Positions 42,111-48,407 of a stretch of DNA of 48,407 nt are shown piece by piece (position 1 is the first letter of the stretch; each line of letters opens with the position of its first letter). This stretch comes from Pseudomonadota bacterium. GTDB lineage: Bacteria; Myxococcota_A; UBA9160; SZUA-336. A program made the position numbers and the translations under genes. The stretch covers positions 1 to 48,407 of the forward strand of contig JAGWBS010000027.1 of the NCBI GenBank assembly GCA_021295775.1, written 5' to 3'. The notes under the pieces are model-generated. The model worked only from the letters and a program-made list of their open reading frames with translations. It ran no database searches and was not told the origin of the DNA.

Positions 42111-43492
42111 ACACCGCGATCTCGCTGGCCTACCTGGCTGCGGCGGTGTGCTTCATCTTCGGGATCAAGCGGCTCAGCTCGCCGCGCACCGCCGCCAGCG
42201 GCAACCAGATCTCGGCCCTGGGCATGGGCCTGGCGATCGCGGCCACGTTGCTGCACGGCGACGTGGTCGACTTCCGCGGGATCCTGATCGGCGTGGCCGC
42301 CGGGAGCGCGGTCGGGGCGTTCGCCGCGCAGCGCGTCGCGATGACCGACATGCCCCAGATGGTGGCCGTGTTCAACGGACTGGGCGGCGCCGCCTCGGCG
42401 CTGGTCGCCTCGGCCGAGTTGGTGCGCCTGAGTATGGCCGGGCAGGAGCCGGCGCTCGCGATCGCGCTGCCGGTCGTGCTGGGAACGCTGATCGGGGCGA
42501 TCACACTGACCGGCAGCCTGATCGCGTTCGCGAAGCTCCAGGAGATCATGACCGGCAAGCCGATCGTGTTCCCGGGCCAGCAGCTCGCCAACGGCCTGAT
42601 CGGCGCGTCGCTGTTGGCGCTTTGCTTCTGGAGCGTCGCCGATCCGACCCATCTGACGGTCTTCTGGGCCCTGGTCGGCATGTCGCTGCTGCTCGGGATC
42701 CTGCTGGTGATCCCGATCGGCGGCGCGGACATGCCGGTGGTGATCTCGCTGCTGAACTCGTACTCGGGCATGGCCGCCTGCGCGACCGGCTTCGTGCTCG
42801 GCAACCAGGTGCTGATCATCAGCGGCTCGCTGGTCGGCTCCTCCGGAATCATCCTGACCAACATCATGTGCCGGGCGATGAACCGCTCGCTCTTCAACGT
42901 GATCTTCGGCGCGTTCGGCGCCGGCAACGGCTTCGCCGGCGGCGGCGGAGCGTCGAACGGAGCCGTCAAGTCCGGCTCCCCCGACGACGCCGCGGTCATC
43001 CTGGACTCCGCGCGGACGGTGATCGTGGTGCCCGGCTACGGGCTGGCGGTCGCCCAGGCCCAGCACGCCGTGCGCGAGCTGAGCGAGCTGCTCGGCGCGC
43101 GCGGCATCGACGTCAAGTTCGCCGTCCACCCGGTCGCGGGGAGGATGCCGGGCCACATGAACGTGCTGCTGGCCGAGGCCGACGTGCCCTACGAGCTGTT
43201 GGTGGAGATGGACGAGATCAACAGCTCGTTCCCCCACACCGACGTCTCGCTGGTGCTGGGCGCCAACGACGTGACCAACCCCGACGCCCGCGAGAACAAG
43301 GAGAGCCCGATCTACGGCATGCCCATCCTCGAGGTCGACCGCTCCCGCACGGTGATGGTCTGCAAGCGCAGCATGAACCCCGGCTTCGCCGGCATCGACA
43401 ACCCGCTGTACTACCTGCCCCAGACGATGATGCTCTTCGGCGACGCCAAGAGCATGGTCGAGTCGATCCTCTCCTCGCTGCGCGAACTCTGA
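42107..43492 (+). CDS. pntB: NAD(P) transhydrogenase subunit beta
   Basis: This 461-residue protein has about eight or nine N-terminal helices forming the rest of the proton channel, followed from about residue 290 by the NADP(H)-binding domain III. Landmarks are PVVISLLNSYSGMAACATGF, VPGYGLAVAQAQHAVREL, VLGANDVTNPDARENKES and CKRSMNPGFAGIDNPLYY. I place the start at TTG 42107, whose TTGA overlaps the pntAB stop. The complex uses the proton gradient to make NADPH from NADH. It converges with the MFS gene across 16 bp, without a visible terminator. Confidence 0.95.
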   Translation: MNTAISLAYLAAAVCFIFGIKRLSSPRTAASGNQISALGMGLAIAATLLHGDVVDFRGILIGVAAGSAVGAFAAQRVAMTDMPQMVAVFNGLGGAASALVASAELVRLSMAGQEPALAIALPVVLGTLIGAITLTGSLIAFAKLQEIMTGKPIVFPGQQLANGLIGASLLALCFWSVADPTHLTVFWALVGMSLLLGILLVIPIGGADMPVVISLLNSYSGMAACATGFVLGNQVLIISGSLVGSSGIILTNIMCRAMNRSLFNVIFGAFGAGNGFAGGGGASNGAVKSGSPDDAAVILDSARTVIVVPGYGLAVAQAQHAVRELSELLGARGIDVKFAVHPVAGRMPGHMNVLLAEADVPYELLVEMDEINSSFPHTDVSLVLGANDVTNPDARENKESPIYGMPILEVDRSRTVMVCKRSMNPGFAGIDNPLYYLPQTMMLFGDAKSMVESILSSLREL

Positions 43493-43508
43493 GGCCGGAC
43501 GCGAAAGA

Positions 43509-44825
43509 TCAGGCCTCCGCGTCCTCTGCCATGGCGGCGAGGTCGGCGCGCACGCTGCGCGATGCCAGCCAGTAGAACAGGCAGGCCGTGAGGTTGGTCA
43601 GCGCGGCCAAGGCCATGGTGTAGCGGATCGCGCCGACGCCGTAGCCGGCGTGCAGCGCGTCGTTGAGCCCGCCGATGATCACGGGTCCGAGGCCGAGGCC
43701 GATCAGGTTCACGATGAAGAGGTGGACGGCCACGGCGAGCGAACGCGCGCGCACCTTGACGGTGGCTTGCGTGACCGCGTAGACCGGCGCGCTGTAGCCC
43801 ATGCCGACGATGGTGTGCCCCACGAAGCAGATCAGCGCCCAGGTCGGGTCGCCCAGGAAGAGAAAGAGCAGCGTGAACGGCGTGGTCAGGACGGCGGAGA
43901 CGGCCGGGACGCCCAGGTACCAGCGCGGGTCGCGCGGCGTCAGCCGGTCCGCGACCCAGCCGCCCAGGAACATCCCGAAGGTTCCGGCGAAAAGAGAGTT
44001 GAAGCCCAGCCACATCCCGATCGTGGGCAGCTCCAGGCCGTGGATGCGGATCAGGAACGGCGCCACCCAGACGCCGAGACCGTAGGCCGAGACGGCGTGC
44101 AGCGCGCCGCCAAACTGCAGCCACAGATAGGTCCGGTTGCGGATCAGAAAGCCCAGGGCCTCCCGGAAGGGCAGCGTCTCGACGGCGGTGCGGGCGGTCT
44201 CCATCGCACCCCGGCGGGGCTCGCGGATCGTCAGGCGCATCAGCAGCGCGAGCGCGATCCCCGGCAGCCCGACCACGACGAAGGTGCCGCGCCAGCCGAT
44301 GATCCCCGACAGGAGCCCGCCGGTCAGCCAGCCGAAGGCCGAACCGGCCTGCGTGCCGGCCGCGTAGACCCCCAGCGCCTTGGCGCGCAGCGCGGCCGGA
44401 AAGTAGTCGGAGATCAGCGAGTGCGACGGCGGACTGCCGCCGGCCTCGCCGATGCCGACGCCCACGCGGCAGGCGGCGAGCGCCAGGAAGCTCCGCGCGG
44501 CCCCGGACAGCGCCGTGAACGCGCTCCACACCGCGGTCGACACCGAGACGATCAGGCGCCGGGAACCACGGTCCGCCCAGCGCGCGATCGGGATGCCCGC
44601 GATGGTGTAGAAGAGCGCGAAGGCCGGGCCGGTCAGCAGCCCCATCATCAGGTCGGAGACGCCGAACTCGGTTTTGATGTCCTCCAGCAGGATCATCAGG
44701 ATGTTGCGGTCGATGTGGTTCGACAGGTAGCCCAGCGTGAGCAGCGCGAGCACGTACCAGGAATAGAAGCCCACGTCCGCCGGGCGGCTCGGGCGCGTGC
44801 CCGGCTCGTGGGCCTGGGAACTCAT
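43509..44825 (-). CDS. MFS transporter, Spinster-like
   Basis: This 438-residue, 12-helix transporter carries YVLALLTLGYLSNHIDRNIL in helix 1, the MFS loop motif as ARWADRGSRRLIV, and RVGVGIGEAGGSPPSHSLI in helices 4-5. These are typical of Spinster-like MFS proteins, which in bacteria often sit near lipid and steroid catabolic genes. Substrate is unknown. I chose ATG 44825 over ATG 44834, because a TAGGAT hexamer (44833-44838) overlaps the latter. The gene is on the minus strand, downstream of the broken M18 gene. Confidence 0.88.
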   Translation of the reverse strand: MSSQAHEPGTRPSRPADVGFYSWYVLALLTLGYLSNHIDRNILMILLEDIKTEFGVSDLMMGLLTGPAFALFYTIAGIPIARWADRGSRRLIVSVSTAVWSAFTALSGAARSFLALAACRVGVGIGEAGGSPPSHSLISDYFPAALRAKALGVYAAGTQAGSAFGWLTGGLLSGIIGWRGTFVVVGLPGIALALLMRLTIREPRRGAMETARTAVETLPFREALGFLIRNRTYLWLQFGGALHAVSAYGLGVWVAPFLIRIHGLELPTIGMWLGFNSLFAGTFGMFLGGWVADRLTPRDPRWYLGVPAVSAVLTTPFTLLFLFLGDPTWALICFVGHTIVGMGYSAPVYAVTQATVKVRARSLAVAVHLFIVNLIGLGLGPVIIGGLNDALHAGYGVGAIRYTMALAALTNLTACLFYWLASRSVRADLAAMAEDAEA

Positions 44826-44832
44826 GCCGGGC

Positions 44833-44838
44833 ATCCTA
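44833..44838 (-). promoter_or_regulatory. Candidate -10 (TAGGAT) of MFS gene
   Basis: TAGGAT on the minus strand lies 7 nt before ATG 44825, in the 47-bp gap after the M18 gene, and suggests independent transcription. Confidence 0.45.
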
Positions 44839-44872
44839 CGCGCATTGGCCGCGCGCCCGGCGGCGGGGGCCG

Positions 44873-46168
44873 TCAGCCGCCGAGGAACCCGCGCAGCACT
44901 TCGATCATCGGGGCCACGTCGGCGGCACCCGCCAGCTCGCGGCAGGAGTGCATCGAGAGCATCGGATTGCCCACGTCGACCGTCGGGATGCCGACCCGCG
45001 CCGCGCTGATCGGGCCGATGGTCGAGCCGCAGGGCAGGTCGTTGCGCGAACTGAAGTGCTGGGGCTCGACGCCGGCGCGCGCACACAGCGAGGCGAACAC
45101 GCCGGCGGTACGGGCGTCGCTGGCGTAGGCCTGGTCGTGGTAGGTCTAGATCACCGGCCCGCCGCCGATCACGGGCCGGTGGCCGGGGTCGTGCTTTTCG
45201 GCGTACCCGGGGTGGACGGCGTGCGCCATGTCCGCGGAGATCAGCATCGAGCGCGCCCGCGCCCGCGCCAGACCCTGCGCCTCTCCGCCCTTGAAGCCGG
45301 CGACGCAGCGCTCCAGCGTGTCGAGCAGGAACGTTCCCGCCGCTCCGGTCGCGCTGCGGCTGCCGACCTCTTCGTGGTCGTAGAGCACGATCGCGCGGGT
45401 GAATTCCGCGCCGCGTCCGGCGCAGCCCGCGAGCGCGCTGACGGCCGCGTGGCAGGACGCCAGGTTGTCGAGCCGGGGAGCGGAGACGAAGCTGCCGTCC
45501 AGCCCCAGCCGGCTGGCGGGCTGGGGGTCGTAGAGCATCAGGTCGAAGGCCAGGATCCGCTCGGGGGCCGCTCCGGCCACGCCCCGGGCGCGGAGCTCGC
45601 GGGCCAGGAGGTCCTGGAGCGCGGGCAGGCCGTCGAGCCCCGCCAGCGGGGCCGCGTGCCGCTGGGGGTCGAGCTTGAGTCCCTCGCTGCGGATCTCGCG
45701 GTTGAGGTGGATGGCCAGGCTGGGCACGCGCAGCCCGGCGCCCGGGAAGTCCACCAGCTCGACGCGCGGTCCGGCGTCGGTCTCCAGGCTGACCCGGCCC
45801 GCCAGCGACAGGTCGCGGTCGAGCCAAGTGTGCAGCAGCAGGCCGCCGTAGGTCTCGACCGCCCACTGGCGGTAGCCGTGGGCGCTCACGTCGCAGACCG
45901 GCTTCAGGCGCAGGTTGGGCGAGTCGGTGTGCGCGCCGACGATGCGGAAGCCCGCGTCGCCCGGGGCCTCGCCGCCGATCTCGAACGCGACCAGGCTGCC
46001 GTCGCCGCGCACGCAGTAGCCGCGCTCCCCGACCGAAAGCTGCCAGGTTTCCGACTCCTCGAGGCGCGCGTAGCCCGCGCTCTGCAGCCGCCGCGCCGAC
46101 TCCGCCACGGCGTGGTAGGGCGTGGGCGAGGCGTCGATGTAGCTCAGCAGGTCGGCAACAGGATCCAC
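44873..46168 (-). pseudogene. apeB: M18 aspartyl aminopeptidase interrupted by an in-frame amber codon
   Basis: The frame from GTG 46168 to 44873 covers 432 codons, the normal M18 length, but codon 341 is TAG (45148-45146). It sits right after GGGPVI, where the family usually has Lys (GPVIK); one A-to-T change explains it. The reading continues in the same frame with [17 protein letters not shown], then [14 protein letters not shown]. Before the stop are metal and catalytic residues: H80 and D82 (GAHTDSPN), DNLASC, DHEEVGSRS and SADMAHAVHPGY. The last metal-ligand His (MLSMHSC, about 404) lies after it, so a truncated product should be inactive. The cause may be a real nonsense mutation, a sequence error or suppression. 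TAG is the normal stop of several other genes here. Confidence 0.88.
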
Positions 46169-46174
46169 GCCCGC

Positions 46175-46180
46175 AGCTTA
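46175..46180 (-). promoter_or_regulatory. Candidate -10 (TAAGCT) of M18 gene
   Basis: TAAGCT on the minus strand ends exactly 6 nt before GTG 46168. It belongs to the 10-nt sequence GGGGTAAGCT, which also occurs on the plus strand upstream of yqgE. Confidence 0.5.
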
Positions 46181-46227
46181 CCCCGGCGACCCGGAGCGCG
46201 GCGACTGCGATCCGTGCCCCGGCGGGG

Positions 46228-46233
46228 TAAGCT
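46228..46233 (+). promoter_or_regulatory. Candidate -10 (TAAGCT) of yqgE
   Basis: TAAGCT, within GGGGTAAGCT (46224-46233), lies 15 nt upstream of the yqgE ATG. With its minus-strand twin it forms an inverted-repeat pair of divergent promoters. Confidence 0.45.
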
Positions 46234-46248
46234 GGAGACGGAATTCCC

Positions 46249-46806
46249 ATGAGTCGATCCGGCATCGCCCCCGGGCTGCTGCTGGCCATGCCGCAGCTTC
46301 TGGACCCCAACTTCGCGCGCAGCGTCGTGCTGATGATCGAGCACGGCGAGGACCACTCCTTCGGCCTGGTGGTCAATCGGACGACGGAGTTCCGCGCCTC
46401 GGACGTGCTCGAGTCGATGGGAATCCACTGGGGGGCCGACGCCGGGGAAGTCGTCTGGTCCGGCGGTCCCGTGATGCCCAACAGCGGCTGGCTGCTCCAC
46501 GACGACCTGGCGCGCGCCGAAAACGAGGGCACCTACCCGCTGACCGGCGAGCTGGCGCTTTCGACCTCGCCCGAGGAGCTGCGCGCGGTGGTGGAGGCTC
46601 CGACCGGGAGCCTGCGCTTCCTGATGGGCTACGCCGGCTGGGGCGCCGGTCAGCTCGAAGGCGAACTGGCCCAGGGCGCCTGGCTGGTCGCCGACGCGAC
46701 GCGCAGGCTGGTCTTCGAAACCGAACCCGAGCGCATGTGGCAGGCGGCGCTGGAATCGATCGGAGTCGATCCCTCCAGCCTGTTCACGGCTTCGGGGGTT
46801 CACTGA
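46249..46806 (+). CDS. yqgE: YqgE/AlgH (UPF0301) family protein
   Basis: This 185-residue protein has the UPF0301 signature GLLLAMPQLLDPNFARSVVLMIEH (residues 9-32, internal part), GLVVNR, and GPVMPNSGWLLH. The GYAGWGAGQLEGEL segment is the most conserved part of the family. The family is widespread in proteobacteria; its biochemical role is unsettled, with a reported link to alginate control in Pseudomonas (AlgH). It is divergent from the M18 gene. Its last 23 bp overlap the frameshifted end of the convergent epimerase gene. No ruvX/yqgF neighbour, common elsewhere, is present. Confidence 0.93.
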   Translation: MSRSGIAPGLLLAMPQLLDPNFARSVVLMIEHGEDHSFGLVVNRTTEFRASDVLESMGIHWGADAGEVVWSGGPVMPNSGWLLHDDLARAENEGTYPLTGELALSTSPEELRAVVEAPTGSLRFLMGYAGWGAGQLEGELAQGAWLVADATRRLVFETEPERMWQAALESIGVDPSSLFTASGVH

Positions 46807-47687
46807 GGGGCGGCCGGAGGGCCGCTTCCAGCGCCCCGTCCAGCTCCGGGAAGCGGAAGCGATAGCCGCTGCCCTGCAGCCGCGCCGGCCGGATGCGCGC
46901 CCCGGAGAGCATCAGCTCGTCGCCCATCCGGCCCCACAGCGCGCGCACGGCCGCCGCCGGCAGGGGCACGAACGCGGGCCGGCCCAGCGCGCGCGCCCGC
47001 GCGCGCGCGAACCGGCTCGGGAGCCACGGCGTTGACCGGCCCGGCCAGCGAATCCGTGTCGACGGCGTGCGCGACGGCGCCCGCCACGTCGGCCAGCGCC
47101 ACCCAGCTCACGTACTGCTGGCCGCTGCCGCTGCGCCCGCCCAGGCCGGCCCGGAAAACCGGGATCAGCCGTTCCAGCAGCCCGCCGCCGGCCCCGAGCA
47201 CCACGCCGATGCGCAGCTGCACCACCCGCACGCCCGCTTCGGCGGCGGGCCGGGAGGCCTCCTCCCAGTCGACGCACAGGCGCGCCAGGAAGCCCTCGCC
47301 CGGCGGGCTGGACTCGTCGAGCCAGGCGTCGCCGCGGTCGCCGTAATAACCCAGCCCCGCGGCGCAGACCAGCCGGCGGGGAGGGCGCGGCTGGCCGGCC
47401 AGCGCGCGCGCCAGCGCGCGCGTCGAATCGACCCGGCTGGCGTAGATGCGCCGCCGGCGCGCCGCCGTCCAGCGCCCCGCGGCGACGTTCTCGCCCGCCA
47501 GGTGGACGACCGCCTCGGGGCCGGGTTCGCGCGGGTCGAGCCGGCCGCTGGCCGGGTCCCAGCGCACGTCTCCGGGCCGCGCCTCCCGCCCCGGACGGAC
47601 CAGCGCGCGCGCCGTCCGCCCCTCCGCCGCCAGCCGGGCCAGCAGCTCCCGCCCGACCAGTCCGCTCGCGCCGCTGACCCAGATCAT
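46784..47687 (-). pseudogene. TIGR01777 SDR epimerase (YfcH-like) with frameshift in a GC-repeat
   Basis: From ATG 47687 the frame encodes a typical YfcH-like extended SDR: SGASGLVGRELLARL at the N-terminus, VHLAGENVAAGRW, GYYGDRGDAWLDE, and WVALADVAGAVAHAV up to GPVNAVAPEPV. It then degrades into Arg/Ala-rich sequence. The expected C-terminus, ALGRPAFVPLPAAAVRALWG then LLSG-like ELMLSGARIRPARL and YRFRFPELDGALEAAL, continues in another frame that stops at 46784. The break falls at 46987-47009, a run of alternating G and C. About four residues also seem to be missing compared with the family. A sequencing or assembly slip in the repeat is as likely as a real mutation. Confidence 0.85.
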
Positions 47688-47692
47688 CGCGC

Positions 47693-47992
47693 TCAGCGCA
47701 CCTCGAAGCGCTCGCTTCCCCGGGGAGCTTCTTCGCTGACTTCCACCGAGACCACCCGCGCCAGCGGCGGCCCCCGCCGGACGAAGTCCAGGGCCTCCGC
47801 GACCCGCGCCTCGGGTCCTTCGAAGACCGCCTCGACCCGGCCGTCGGGCAGGTTCCGGACCCAGCCCCGGACGCCCAGGTCCAGGGCGCAGCGGCGGGTG
47901 GACTCGCGGAAGAAAACGCCCTGAACGCTCCCGCTCGCCAGCGCCCGCCGCCGTACCACCGCGCTCCCTCCGGCCTCGGCCCCACCCGCCAT
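47693..47992 (-). CDS. acyP: Acylphosphatase
   Basis: This 99-residue small hydrolase cleaves acyl-phosphates. It has the family signature SGSVQGVFFRE (20-30) with the catalytic Arg29, and VRGWVRNLPDGRVEAVFEG (41-59) with the catalytic Asn47. ATG 47992 has GGAG upstream; the first dozen residues are non-conserved, so a GTG at residue 12 or 13 is possible. It ends 5 nt before the epimerase start and both are probably co-transcribed. Confidence 0.92.
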   Translation of the reverse strand: MAGGAEAGGSAVVRRRALASGSVQGVFFRESTRRCALDLGVRGWVRNLPDGRVEAVFEGPEARVAEALDFVRRGPPLARVVSVEVSEEAPRGSERFEVR

Positions 47993-48121
47993 AGGCTCCG
48001 CTCTGGCCAGGGACTGTGGCAAACCCTCCCGCGCCTGTCGAAAGCGCCAGCGAGCCCGCGGCTCCCGTCCTTCCGGGCGCGCGATCCGGGCGCCCGGAGG
48101 CCGGCCCGGAGGGGCACCCGC

Positions 48122-48127
48122 TTGACA
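48122..48127 (+). promoter_or_regulatory. Perfect -35 consensus (TTGACA) upstream of egtD
   Basis: TTGACA is an exact -35 hexamer, 67 nt before the proposed egtD start. The matching -10 is weak: CAGCAT at 48146-48151, with an 18-nt spacer. Confidence 0.4.
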
Positions 48128-48194
48128 GGCCCGCCCGGCTCTACGCAGCATTTCGCGCCCACGCCGGTCTCCGGACCGACAAGGAAGCCTCGAC

Positions 48195-48407
48195 CTGCCC
48201 TTCTCCAGTGCACCTGAGACCCTCGACTTCACGCCACCGCGGGACCGAACGCTCGAAGAGATCCTCGAAGGTCTGAGCGCCCGGGCGAAGTCGCTGCCGA
48301 GCAAGCTGCTCTACGACGAGCGCGGCTCCGAGCTCTTCGAACGTATCTGCGAGACGGACGAGTACTATCTGACCCGCGCCGAACTCGAGATCATGCGCCG
48401 CTTCGCC
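48195..48407 (+). CDS. egtD: L-histidine N-alpha-methyltransferase, partial (N-terminus)
   Basis: The last 71 codons of the window encode the N-terminus of an EgtD-type SAM methyltransferase, which trimethylates histidine to hercynine in ergothioneine synthesis. The diagnostic segment is LPSKLLYDERGSELFERICE followed by TDEYYLTRAELEIMRRF. The SAM motif lies beyond the window. The frame is closed by TGA at 48123, and no ATG, GTG or TTG occurs before the conserved part. CTG 48195, 7 nt after AAGGAAG, is the best start and is unusual. An egtB gene may follow outside the window; none precedes it. Confidence 0.85.
   Translation, partial: MPFSSAPETLDFTPPRDRTLEEILEGLSARAKSLPSKLLYDERGSELFERICETDEYYLTRAELEIMRRFA

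Noticed and set aside
45146..45148. Stop-codon reassignment (TAG as sense codon)
   Set aside because: The AlkA-like, P450, AceF and Lpd genes all end in TAG at the expected protein ends, so TAG works as stop here.
46986..47010. Alternating GC run as a functional Z-DNA or repeat element
   Set aside because: Such runs recur inside Ala/Arg-rich codons of this G+C-rich DNA (for example near 47401-47425); its clear effect is the frameshift.
1..48407. CRISPR array, insertion sequences, prophage or integron
   Set aside because: No regularly spaced repeats, transposase, integrase or phage structural gene was seen on either strand.

Overview
The window is a compact, very G+C-rich bacterial chromosome segment with about 36 protein genes, short intergenic gaps and many overlapping start/stop codons. 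I saw no rRNA, tRNA, CRISPR array, insertion sequence or phage gene. TonB-dependent receptors, a homodimeric-type AceE, PutA, a three-gene pnt operon, YqgE and DUF423 point to a Gram-negative, probably gammaproteobacterial and perhaps uncultured organism. No ribosomal marker is present to fix this.

Layout: (1) 1-2267, minus, the N-terminal 755 residues of an exonuclease-RecQ fusion that runs off the left edge and is less G+C-rich than its surroundings; (2) an AlkA-like glycosylase; (3) 3344-13256, a lipid-catabolic cluster of two Ltp-type thiolase/aldolases, two DUF35 partners, a DUF3604 lipoprotein, a cytochrome P450, a quinone-reductase-like MDR enzyme and two acyl-CoA dehydrogenases. Its composition resembles the actinobacterial igr (cyp125-fadE28-fadE29-chsH-ltp2) sterol side-chain locus; (4) a TerB-like protein, DUF423 and ilvD; (5) three TonB-dependent receptors, two of them clear paralogues flanking a third of another type; (6) an RND/MMPL exporter with a C-terminal cyclic-nucleotide-binding domain; (7) lipA-aceE-aceF-lpdA, a pyruvate dehydrogenase operon with built-in lipoyl synthase and an Lpd carrying its own lipoyl domain; (8) a SulP-STAS transporter with a degenerate cyclic-nucleotide-like tail; (9) putA preceded by a translationally coupled 55-codon ORF; (10) a RelE-like fragment, a queuosine-salvage (Qng1/DUF2419) gene and pntAA-pntAB-pntB; (11) a Spinster-like MFS transporter, an M18 aminopeptidase broken by one amber codon, yqgE, an SDR epimerase broken by a frameshift in a GC-repeat, acyP, and the start of egtD.

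The theme is aerobic heterotrophy on lipid and amino-acid carbon: TonB-dependent uptake, P450 activation and beta-oxidation-like side-chain removal, proline oxidation, acetyl-CoA production by PDH, and NADPH supply by transhydrogenase.

A recurring regulatory pattern is a TANNNT hexamer only 6-9 nt upstream of the start codon at seven genes (DUF35 operon, P450, MDR, RND, relE-like, MFS, M18), most without a Shine-Dalgarno sequence. This suggests that leaderless or near-leaderless transcription is common here.
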